A stretch of 5,828 nucleotides of DNA. Origin: UBA9547 sp043769845. GTDB lineage: Bacteria > Bacteroidota > Bacteroidia > Cytophagales > UBA9547. A program made the translations under genes and the position numbers. The stretch lies in assembly GCA_043769845.1 (NCBI GenBank), contig JAYVIX010000332.1:1-5828 (forward strand), in the 5' to 3' direction. The notes beneath the pieces were generated by a model. The model was given only the letters and a program-made list of their open reading frames with translations, was not told where the DNA came from and searched no databases. Every line of letters starts with the position of its first letter. Positions within the stretch are counted from its first letter, which is position 1. This document shows positions 1 to 5,578 of the stretch, piece after piece.

Positions 1-1090
1 CTATGGGTACATCGGTTCCAAATTGTGCCAGATGCTTGTTTTCGGTTTCGGTAAGTCCATCTGTATACAAAAACAAAGTACTGCCAGGATGAATGTCCAT
101 TACTCCTTCGTTTACAAAAGGCAAGTGTTTTAGCGGCCCCAAAATAGTGGTGCCAGTTTCTAATTCGAAATAGGTACCATTGCTGAACATCAAAATAGGA
201 GGGTTGTGTCCAGCGTTTACATATTGAATCAGTCCTTCTTTGGTGTCGATCAGGGCAATGAAAAAAGTAATAAAAGTACCGTCCTGTGTGTTTTCGTAAA
301 GTTGAATATTGAGTTCTTCGATCATCTTGCGCAAATCAAGCCCCATTCGGATCATGGTTCGTAGGGAGGCTTGGAAATTAGACATGGTGAGAGCCGCTGG
401 AATTCCCTTGCCCGACACATCGCCTATGCAAATGTAGAATTTGTCTTTATCGACCTGCATAAAGTCGTAATAATCGCCCCCGACAGATTGATGGGGTAGA
501 TAAGTGGCCGAAATCTGAATTTTAGCCGTATTTGGAAGTTTTTTGGGAAAAAGGTGCGATTGTACCGTACGAGCAATATCAAGCTCCTTTTTCATCTTCT
601 CTCGCTCAATTTCGTTGCGCGCCATTTTCTTGTTTTCGATCGCTACCAAGATAATATTGCTCACGGTGCGAAGAAATGGTACGATGTCAGGGAAAAAAAT
701 ATCCGATTTTTCTGGCCAACCTAGAAAAATATAGGCAATTACTTTGTTTTTGTACGCAACAGGTATGGCAATATCAAATTCAGCAAAGGCTTCGTGTTCG
801 CCAGTGTATTTGAAAAAATAGATGATAGAGTTAGATTGAAGGATATCGTTAGGAAGGCTTTTGGTATGAAAATCGGAATGAACGCCATATTGCATCGTAC
901 ATTTCCAACCTTGGTCAAGCGAGTAAACAACAAACTTGTTGATTTTCAGATTTGCTTTCAGCGTGAAATAGAAAATCTTATAAAGCGACTCTTCTGGCAA
1001 ATTGTTGTTGATAGCCAAGGTAATCTCTTGTAAAGAAGAGAGTTCTACACTTTTATAGTCAACATTATTTTTAATCGGCAGCTCTCTCAC
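1..1090 (-). CDS. GAF-SpoIIE/PP2C-type serine/threonine phosphatase (RsbU-like), C-terminus off the window
   Basis: My minus-strand translation gives 363 open codons running off the left edge. Residues 1-150 look like a GAF-type sensory domain. Residues 150-182 form a charged signalling helix ending in ELDIARTVQSHLFPKKLP, the linker typical of RsbU-like phosphatases. The phosphatase domain follows: SVGGDYYDF (202-210, metal-ligand Asp206), GDVSGKGIPAAL (223-234, Asp224), DGTFITFF (270-277), NAGHNPPIL (292-300) and LYTDGLTET (341-349, Asp344). All expected acidic metal ligands up to that point are present, so it should be active. Probably only a few tens of C-terminal residues are missing. Family members dephosphorylate phosphoserine/threonine proteins such as anti-anti-sigma factors; the partner here is unknown. 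The GTG start at 1090 is chosen because an in-frame TAA lies at 1114-1112, the first in-frame ATG (codon 66) would cut the GAF region, and a promoter sits just upstream. No transmembrane segment is seen, so it is probably cytoplasmic. Confidence 0.9.
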   Translation of the reverse strand, partial: MRELPIKNNVDYKSVELSSLQEITLAINNNLPEESLYKIFYFTLKANLKINKFVVYSLDQGWKCTMQYGVHSDFHTKSLPNDILQSNSIIYFFKYTGEHEAFAEFDIAIPVAYKNKVIAYIFLGWPEKSDIFFPDIVPFLRTVSNIILVAIENKKMARNEIEREKMKKELDIARTVQSHLFPKKLPNTAKIQISATYLPHQSVGGDYYDFMQVDKDKFYICIGDVSGKGIPAALTMSNFQASLRTMIRMGLDLRKMIEELNIQLYENTQDGTFITFFIALIDTKEGLIQYVNAGHNPPILMFSNGTYFELETGTTILGPLKHLPFVNEGVMDIHPGSTLFLYTDGLTETENKHLAQFGTDVPI

Positions 1091-1107
1091 GTTCGTCTTT
1101 ATTCTGT

Positions 1108-1123
1108 GTAGTTACAAAACTAC
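1108..1123. promoter_or_regulatory. perfect palindrome over the phosphatase -7 box (possible operator)
   Basis: GTAGTT-ACAA-AACTAC is a perfect 6-bp inverted repeat. It covers the predicted -7 element and reaches the predicted transcription start. No T-run follows on either strand, so it is a poor terminator for pth. An operator or a DNA palindrome with no function are both possible; which protein would bind is unknown. Confidence 0.35.
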
Positions 1124-1145
1124 GCAATTGTGCTTATTTACTCAA
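1115..1145 (-). promoter_or_regulatory. Bacteroidota-type promoter for the phosphatase gene
   Basis: On the minus strand, TTG (1145-1143) is followed after 20 nt by TAGTTTTG (1122-1115), a full match to the phylum's -7 consensus TAnnTTTG with a normal -33 spacing. Transcription would begin near 1108, giving a leader of about 18 nt to the GTG at 1090. This implies the phosphatase can be transcribed independently of pth. It is prediction from consensus only. Confidence 0.55.
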
Positions 1146-1151
1146 TATATT

Positions 1152-1715
1152 TTATTGGTTAAATTTATTCATCGCCTGAGCGAGTCCCTGAGTAGCAATA
1201 CATATCAATGTTTCTGCACATTTTTCGAGTAGGGCAGGTAAGTTTTTTTTCTCCTCACCGTCAAAATCTCCCAAGACATAGTCCACCTGCTGGCCTTTTG
1301 AGAATTCGCTTCCTACTCCAATTCTGAGCCGGTTGTATGCTTCCGAGGAAAGTACTTCTTGAATATTGCGTAATCCGTTGTGCCCACCATGTGATCCTTT
1401 AGGGCGAAGTCGAGTTTTGCCAAACGGTAGTGCCAAATCATCTGTAGCGATGACCATATTTTCGATTGGTACCTTGGTTTGAGACAGCCAATAGCTCACC
1501 GCTTTGCCGCTGAGGTTCATAAAAGTGCTCGGTTTGACGAGCGTAAACGTTTTTCCAGCATATCGAAATTCAGCCTTCATTCCATATCGGTCGGACGCAA
1601 ATACTACGTTTTTTTGCGAAGCCAATTTATCAAGTACCAAGAAACCGATGTTGTGTCTCGTGTTTTCGTATTCAGCACCAGGGTTGCCAAGACCAATGAA
1701 GAGATAATTTGCCAT
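1152..1715 (-). CDS. pth: peptidyl-tRNA hydrolase
   Basis: Cytosolic hydrolase that cleaves the ester bond of peptidyl-tRNA released from stalled ribosomes, recycling tRNA. The 187-aa length is normal for bacterial Pth. Family signatures run in order: FIGLGNPGAEYENTRHNIG (residues 6-24), TFMNLSGKAV (64-73), TDDLALPFG (91-99), GSHGGHNGL (107-115) and YNRLRIGVG (near 127-135). The catalytic set is intact: Asn11, His21, Asn67, Asp92 and Asn113, matching E. coli Asn10, His20, Asn68, Asp93 and Asn114. Thr91 replaces the His found before this Asp in E. coli, a change I believe is common in Bacteroidota. The ATG at 1715 places the GLGNPG motif at the normal distance from the start. No Shine-Dalgarno sequence precedes it; the upstream bases are A/T-rich. 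The phosphatase gene follows 61 nt downstream on the same strand with no convincing terminator between, so read-through is possible. Confidence 0.97.
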   Translation of the reverse strand: MANYLFIGLGNPGAEYENTRHNIGFLVLDKLASQKNVVFASDRYGMKAEFRYAGKTFTLVKPSTFMNLSGKAVSYWLSQTKVPIENMVIATDDLALPFGKTRLRPKGSHGGHNGLRNIQEVLSSEAYNRLRIGVGSEFSKGQQVDYVLGDFDGEEKKNLPALLEKCAETLICIATQGLAQAMNKFNQ

Positions 1716-1732
1716 TTTTTAATTTTGAACAG

Positions 1733-1765
1733 CAAACAATAAGCTGTTTTATTGATTACTGCAAA
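1733..1765 (-). promoter_or_regulatory. tentative pth promoter (imperfect)
   Basis: On the minus strand TTTG (1765-1762) is followed after 20 nt by TATTGTTTG (1741-1733). This is the TAnnTTTG box with one extra base between TA and TTTG. Transcription would begin about 10 nt before the ATG at 1715, similar to the short leader predicted for the lipoprotein. No exact TAnnTTTG exists on this strand between 1716 and 2391, so this is the best candidate but weak. Confidence 0.3.
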
Positions 1766-1855
1766 GAAAAACAATTTAGAAGAAATTGATAAACGCTTGT
1801 CGAATTGATTTTGAAGGTTTTTTAACGAAAGTTTTTGTATTGAAATACTTGATTT

Positions 1856-2054
1856 AGACCTCTTTTGGAGGAAATAGAGGTTTTGCATCTTAGAAATGCA
1901 CTATTTTTATCAAACAAAACACTAATTGAGTAGTTATGCTCATTTTGGCGTGTTTTTTAGGTTTACTGGTTCATTTTTATAGTCTTTTTTTAAAATGTTC
2001 CCATTTATTAAGGTCTTATATGTATAATGAGGTCTTTTTGTGCAAAAAGAGGTT
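1856..2054. repeat. cluster of AGGTCT / AGAGGTT repeats
   Basis: AGGTCTT occurs at 2011-2017 and again at 2030-2036, a 19-bp step. Its inverted core AGACCT is at 1856-1861. AGAGGTT occurs at 1876-1882 and 2048-2054. Two hairpins are built from these: ACCTC/GAGGT (1858-1862 with 1877-1881) and a 7-bp AT-rich stem with a GTGC loop (2033-2050). Neither hairpin is followed by a T-run, so they are not classical terminators. A repeated operator upstream of the porin promoters is one reading; chance similarity in low-complexity DNA is another. Confidence 0.3.
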
Positions 2055-2071
2055 AAAAAATCAAGTACGAG

Positions 2072-2102
2072 TTTGTTTTTGAAATTTTAATATCTACTTT
2101 TG
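2072..2102 (+). promoter_or_regulatory. candidate distal porin promoter P1
   Basis: TTTG (2072-2075), then 19 nt, then TACTTTTG (2095-2102). Both boxes match the Bacteroidota consensus, and the spacing matches the lipoprotein promoter in this window. Transcription would begin near 2109, leaving a leader of about 280 nt before the porin ATG. Confidence 0.45.
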
Positions 2103-2152
2103 ATGTATAGAAAAAGTGATAACAGAAGGGAGTCGCTGCTTGAACACTTTTA

Positions 2153-2179
2153 TTGAAGTTTTGAAGCGTAATATCTTTG
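2153..2179 (+). promoter_or_regulatory. candidate porin promoter P2
   Basis: TATCTTTG (2172-2179) is an exact -7 box. The nearest upstream TTG (2153-2155) is 16 nt away, one base shorter than the usual 17-23 range. The start would be near 2186. The -33 box abuts the right arm of an inverted repeat, AAAAGTG (2112-2118) with CACTTTT (2145-2151), that could act as an operator or fold in a P1 transcript. Confidence 0.4.
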
Positions 2180-2267
2180 TAGTGAACGAGATATACTAAA
2201 AACAGACTAAGATTATCTTCTTTTGTTTTGGAAATGTTCGAAGGCATGTATTGGAAAAAGAAAATAT

Positions 2268-2275
2268 TAGCTTTG
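2268..2275 (+). promoter_or_regulatory. candidate proximal porin -7 box P3
   Basis: TAGCTTTG matches the -7 consensus and is the closest such box to the porin. The only nearby TTG (2251-2253) is 14 nt upstream, too close for a standard -33 box, so this is the weakest of the three. A start near 2282 would give a leader of about 110 nt. Confidence 0.3.
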
Positions 2276-2310
2276 GTTTATACAAAAAAGTAAAAACTAG
2301 AGTTTATGAG

Positions 2311-2393
2311 AATATTTAAAAATTAACCTAAACCTTAAAACCTAACCTTTCACCTAAATTCAATTTCTATTAACTTAAACCTCCTTAATCCAT
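2311..2393 (+). promoter_or_regulatory. G-free porin translation leader
   Basis: There is no G on the plus strand from 2311 until the third base of the porin ATG, 83 bases. The stretch contains imperfect repeats of ACCTAAA/ACCTTAAA type around 2326-2358 and CCTCC just before the start codon. With no G it cannot contain a Shine-Dalgarno sequence and cannot form G-C pairs within itself, so it should be unstructured. This fits the SD-independent initiation known for Bacteroidota ribosomes and suggests high expression of the porin. Confidence 0.6.
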
Positions 2394-3864
2394 GAAAAAA
2401 ACAATTTACTTATTTGCTTTAGCAGCTCTAGCTTTGCCTACAGCAAATATACAAGCCCAAGATTCGACCGCTGTAAAAACAGATGACGGGAAATTAACTA
2501 TCAGTGGGTACATTGATACTTATTACATGACAAATTTAAATCGTCCACATTCTGGCAACTCTATGGGGTTCTATCAAGGAGCTTCTCCAGTTGCTGGTTA
2601 TGGATATGCTCGTGCTTTCGATCGCCTTACTGATCAATTTGCTTTAGGTCTTGTTCAAACAAAGTTCGCCTATTCAAATTCTAAGTCTGATATGGTAATT
2701 GATTTGACTTTTGGTCCAAATGCAGAGTTGGGCAATTTTGGTAACCAACGTTTTGTTGCAGGCCAAACAGGTTATGGGACAGGCTTTGCACCTGCTAACG
2801 CAAATCAAGATGTATTGTATGGAACATCTGCTTCTATTAAGCAGGCTTATTTTACATACAAGTTTACAGACAAGTGGAATTTCACAGTTGGTCAATTTGG
2901 CACTCATATTGGTTATGAAGTAATTGATGCTCCAGTAAATTATCATTATTCACTTTCCAATTTGTTCAACAACGGTCCATTCTACCATATTGGAGCTAAA
3001 ACGAATTATGCTTTCTCTGATAAATTTGGCGTAATGGCAGGTGTAGTGAATAACTGGGATGCTTTAACAGATTGGAAATCACAAAAATCTGTTATTGGAC
3101 AAGTATTTGTTAGTCCATTAGAGGGAATGAACATTTATGTGAATTATATAGGTGGATATAATGATGATCCTTTTAGAGCTTTGTCAAATGTTCCAGGTGG
3201 TAAAGTAGGCAATAGAGCTTATCCAGCAACTGGGAGAGGATATATTCGTCAGATGTTAGATTTGACAGCTGGATACCAAGTAACTGATAAGTTGTATGTT
3301 GGTATTAATGCAGCATTGGGTTGGTATACATGGCAAATTGATAAAAATACCGAAGAGTATAAAAAAGAGGGGGGTGATGCAACTGGTACACTTAATCCAG
3401 ATGGAAACGACAAAGGAAATGTTACTTTTGGTAACAAAGCTTGGGGTAAAACATTCTTTGCAGACTCTTCTAAATACCAATCTTGGGGTGGTGTAGCATT
3501 ATATGCTAATTACAAATTGAATGACATGTTTGGAATTGGCGCACGCTACGAGCATTTTGATGATAGAAACGGTCTTCGTTATTTGGGAGGCATTAACAAT
3601 TCTCTTACAATCACTATGCCAATTACTTTAGCGGATGGTCATTTAATTATCAAACCTGAATTCCGTTGGGATACTGGTGTATTGGGTTACGCTGCTGCTG
3701 GTATTGATCCAAATGCGAAAGATGCAGATGGCAAAAAATATACAACTGGTGGTGGTTTATATGAGACAAGAGCAACTGATGCTGATAGTAAAGTTATTCC
3801 AAAAGGTGTTGCTCAAACTTCAGGTCAGTCTACTATCGGTCTAGCGTTCATTTACAAATACTAA
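2392..3864 (+). CDS. outer-membrane beta-barrel porin, BBP2/OmpL-like
   Basis: A 490-aa exported protein that should form a beta-barrel pore in the outer membrane. A signal peptide is clear: MKK, a hydrophobic run at residues 5-15, and probable cleavage after Ala22 (IQA/QDS). The mature start KLTISGYIDTYYMTNLNRP (34-52) is the opening strand typical of BBP2 (PF07642) barrels. Later strands alternate aromatic and polar residues, for example QAYFTYKF (151-158), WNFTVGQFGTHIGYE (162-176) and YHIGAKTNYAF (198-208). The C-terminus AFIYKY ends in Tyr, as usual for barrel assembly. Predicted loops are Asn/Gly/Asp-rich (319-343 and 439-470), including DPNAKDADGKK (439-449), which resembles a calcium-binding loop but is unproven. 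Substrate cannot be told from sequence. Codons are A/T-ending and more uniform than in the GNAT gene downstream, consistent with strong expression. Two terminators follow the stop. Confidence 0.88.
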   Translation: MKKTIYLFALAALALPTANIQAQDSTAVKTDDGKLTISGYIDTYYMTNLNRPHSGNSMGFYQGASPVAGYGYARAFDRLTDQFALGLVQTKFAYSNSKSDMVIDLTFGPNAELGNFGNQRFVAGQTGYGTGFAPANANQDVLYGTSASIKQAYFTYKFTDKWNFTVGQFGTHIGYEVIDAPVNYHYSLSNLFNNGPFYHIGAKTNYAFSDKFGVMAGVVNNWDALTDWKSQKSVIGQVFVSPLEGMNIYVNYIGGYNDDPFRALSNVPGGKVGNRAYPATGRGYIRQMLDLTAGYQVTDKLYVGINAALGWYTWQIDKNTEEYKKEGGDATGTLNPDGNDKGNVTFGNKAWGKTFFADSSKYQSWGGVALYANYKLNDMFGIGARYEHFDDRNGLRYLGGINNSLTITMPITLADGHLIIKPEFRWDTGVLGYAAAGIDPNAKDADGKKYTTGGGLYETRATDADSKVIPKGVAQTSGQSTIGLAFIYKY

Positions 3865-3897
3865 TACCCGGTGATAAGTTAAAGTGTTAATTGTTTC

Positions 3898-3926
3898 AAA
3901 AGGTCTCGACTTTGTCGGGACTTTTT
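3898..3926 (+). terminator. intrinsic terminator 1 after the porin
   Basis: An 8-bp stem (3903-3910 with 3914-3921), loop TTT, then five T. The flanking AAAA and T-run can extend the stem. The single non-Watson-Crick pair (T3906 with G3918) is G-U only in plus-strand RNA, so the hairpin is best formed in the porin transcript. It lies 34 nt after the porin stop. Confidence 0.88.
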
Positions 3927-3951
3927 GTGGTTTCTCTTCGACTTATCATTC

Positions 3952-3984
3952 AAAGGCGTTTCGTTAATTCGGAACGCCTTTTTT
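3952..3984 (+). terminator. intrinsic terminator 2 after the porin
   Basis: A 12-bp stem (3952-3963 with 3970-3981), loop TTAATT, and a run of six T at 3979-3984. The one wobble (T3961 with G3972) again pairs only in plus-strand RNA. It is the second of two tandem terminators and ends 38 nt before the lipoprotein promoter, insulating that promoter from the porin. Confidence 0.87.
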
Positions 3985-4021
3985 GTGTAGATAGAATCCT
4001 TCAAAATAGACTTACAAACAC

Positions 4022-4051
4022 TTGTATAAAAACAGGAAATGCGTATTTTTG
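4022..4051 (+). promoter_or_regulatory. Bacteroidota-type promoter of the lipoprotein gene
   Basis: TTG (4022-4024), 19 nt, TATTTTTG (4044-4051): exact -7 consensus with ideal spacing. Transcription would begin near 4058, only about 10 nt before the ATG at 4068. It lies directly downstream of the double terminator, as expected for an independent unit. Confidence 0.6.
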
Positions 4052-4067
4052 GAAAAATTCTGAGATA

Positions 4068-4319
4068 ATGAACAAGTCGATACTAAGTGTAATTGCTTCA
4101 TCGCTTTTTGCGGTAGCTATTTTGTCTTCTTGCGGAAGCAAATACAACAAGACAAAATTCGAAGATCCAAATGCTGAAAACGAAACGGTATACGGCAATG
4201 TAGGAGGCGAACCTCTTACGGTAGAAACTCCTTCTAAAGCGGATCCATCGGTGGCAGCCATCTCTAAAGAAGGCACTCCAGCGTTCAGAGAAGCCGTTGA
4301 AAAATCAGTTCAAAAGTAA
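4068..4319 (+). CDS. small lipoprotein of unknown function
   Basis: An 83-aa protein with a lipoprotein signal: MNKS, a hydrophobic stretch at residues 5-19, and the lipobox LSSC with lipidated Cys22. The residues after Cys (GSKYNK) lack the acidic cluster used for surface export in Bacteroidota, so a periplasm-facing location is more likely. The mature 62 residues are hydrophilic, rich in Pro, Glu, Thr and Ser, with no Cys other than the lipidated one and no recognised domain; a short helix is plausible at the C-terminus (TPAFREAVEKSVQK). An open frame continues upstream to an ATG at 3891, but that start would bury the signal peptide and translate through both terminators and the promoter, so 4068 is preferred. 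It stands alone between terminators. I do not recognise a family. Confidence 0.85.
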   Translation: MNKSILSVIASSLFAVAILSSCGSKYNKTKFEDPNAENETVYGNVGGEPLTVETPSKADPSVAAISKEGTPAFREAVEKSVQK

Positions 4320-4345
4320 TTATATTAGATGTAAAATAATTCATG

Positions 4346-4376
4346 AAAGTCTCTTCGTTTAGAAGGGACTTTTTTT
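4346..4376 (+). terminator. intrinsic terminator after the lipoprotein gene
   Basis: An 11-bp stem (4346-4356 with 4362-4372), loop GTTTA, and a run of seven T (4370-4376). Its outer stem GTCTC/GGGAC is the same as in terminator 1, including the wobble position. It lies 26 nt after the lipoprotein stop and 30 nt before the GNAT-like gene. Confidence 0.9.
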
Positions 4377-4406
4377 GTTTTGTACCATGATTGATGTTTT
4401 CGAGCG

Positions 4407-5570
4407 ATGCCTTTAAAAGAAGTAAGTACCAAGGAAGATATTAAAGCGTTTTTGAGCTTGCCAGTTGAACTCTATAAAAACGAGAAAAACTGGATTCAAC
4501 CTCTCGACAAAGACATAGAAGCCGTTTTTGATAAGGAAACAAACAAGTTTTTTCGGCATGGCCAATGTACCCGTTGGATTCTTCAAGACAATTGGGGCAA
4601 AACCATCGGCCGAGTAGCCGCTTTTATCAATAATAAAACCGCCAAAAGTACAGGTCTAGTTTGTGGCGGAATGGGCTTTTTCGAATGTATAAACGATCAA
4701 GAAGCGGCATTTTCTCTTTTCAATGTCTGCAAAACATGGCTCGAAGAGCGTGATATGCAAGCCATGGAAGGGCCAATCAATTTTGGGGAGCGAGACAAAT
4801 GGTGGGGTTTATTGGTGGACGGTTTCGAGGCTGAACCCAACTATTGTATGCCCTACACACACCGTTACTATCCCGCATTTTTCGAGAATTATGGGTTTCG
4901 CGACTATTTTCAACAATACACCTATCATCGAAAAGTATTAATGCCTTTGCCCCAATCGTACCGCGACAAGGCCGAGCGAATCGGGCGCGACCCTGCGTAT
5001 CGTTTCGAATACATCAATAAAAAGAAACTAGAGAAATATGCGGATGATTTTCAAATCATCTACAATGCCGCTTGGAGCAAACATGCAGGTGTAAAAGGCA
5101 TGAACAAGGCACAAGCAATGTCGATCATGAAGCAGTTGAAACCTGTTTTGGACGAAGAAATTGTATGGTTTGCCTATCATGAAGACAAGCCTATAGGTTT
5201 TTTTATTATGATTCCTGAGCTAAATCAGATTTTTAAATATTGCCACGGGAAGTTTGGCATTTTGCAGAAGCTGACATTTCTATATCACCAATGGCGAAAG
5301 ACCTGCAAAAAAATGTTTGGTGTAGCATTCGGAATTGTACCTGAATTTCAGGGAAAAGGTTTGGAAGGAGCAATTGTGCAAGCCGCGGCCAATATTGTAC
5401 AACACAACGACCGGTATTCAGATTTCGAAATGAATTGGATAGGGGATTTTAATCCTAAAATGATGCATGTAGCCGAATCGATCGGTAGCACGATTAGCAA
5501 AACTCATATCACCTATCGCAAGATTTTCGACCCAAGCATTCCGTTTGAGCGCGCCAAAATGATCGAATAA
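4407..5570 (+). CDS. GNAT-fold putative acyltransferase, YghO-like
   Basis: A 387-aa soluble protein of a family widespread in Bacteroidota and related to E. coli YghO; substrate unknown. The N-terminal half carries the family's conserved blocks: NWIQPLDKDIEAVF (28-41), WGKTIGRVAAFIN (63-75), GMGFFECIND (88-97), EGPINFGERDKWWGLLVDGF (121-140) and FFENYGFRDYFQQYTY (158-173). The C-terminal half resembles a GNAT domain: strands at 251-276, then AFGIVPEFQGKGLEGAIV (307-324), where QGKG approximates the acetyl-CoA pyrophosphate-binding loop, and an end segment NPKMMHVAESIGSTISK (349-365) leading to HITYRK. ATG 4407 is the first start after an in-frame TGA at 4392-4394. No Shine-Dalgarno sequence and no clear promoter lie between the upstream terminator and the start, so it may rely on read-through or an atypical promoter. 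A 40-aa membrane protein gene follows 8 nt downstream. Whether it truly transfers an acyl group is inferred only from the fold. Confidence 0.85.
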   Translation: MPLKEVSTKEDIKAFLSLPVELYKNEKNWIQPLDKDIEAVFDKETNKFFRHGQCTRWILQDNWGKTIGRVAAFINNKTAKSTGLVCGGMGFFECINDQEAAFSLFNVCKTWLEERDMQAMEGPINFGERDKWWGLLVDGFEAEPNYCMPYTHRYYPAFFENYGFRDYFQQYTYHRKVLMPLPQSYRDKAERIGRDPAYRFEYINKKKLEKYADDFQIIYNAAWSKHAGVKGMNKAQAMSIMKQLKPVLDEEIVWFAYHEDKPIGFFIMIPELNQIFKYCHGKFGILQKLTFLYHQWRKTCKKMFGVAFGIVPEFQGKGLEGAIVQAAANIVQHNDRYSDFEMNWIGDFNPKMMHVAESIGSTISKTHITYRKIFDPSIPFERAKMIE

Positions 5571-5578
5571 TTAAGACT

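Larger units (their letters stand above)
1716..2391. other. 676-nt AT-rich divergent intergenic region between pth and the porin
   Basis: No protein gene is supported here: the short open frames lack family motifs and are rich in residues expected from AT-rich noise. The pth side (1716-1850) holds only a tentative promoter. Between 1856 and 2054 is a cluster of AGGTCT/AGAGGTT repeats with two small hairpins. Between 2072 and 2275 are three plus-strand TAnnTTTG boxes. From 2311 to the porin ATG the plus strand has no G. The length is large for a simple promoter region, so an untranslated regulatory leader or a small RNA is possible but unproven. Confidence 0.6.

Noticed and set aside
794..1033. 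Plus-strand open frame of 79 codons
   Set aside because: It is the antisense of the GAF-domain part of the phosphatase gene, which has clear family motifs in the other strand.
1108..1123. Palindrome read as a terminator of pth
   Set aside because: The stem is 6 bp and AT-rich with no T-run after it on the minus strand; overlap with a promoter box is the better explanation.
1479..1888. Open frames on both strands over and just upstream of pth
   Set aside because: All overlap the well-supported pth gene or AT-rich intergenic DNA and show no domain, signal or conserved motif.
2053..2247. Minus-strand 64-codon frame in the intergenic region
   Set aside because: No recognisable motif, composition of AT-rich noise, and it covers two good plus-strand promoter candidates.
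3891..4067. N-terminal extension of the lipoprotein gene to an ATG at 3891 (142 aa)
   Set aside because: It would translate through two terminators and the promoter, and would place the lipoprotein signal peptide in the middle of the protein.
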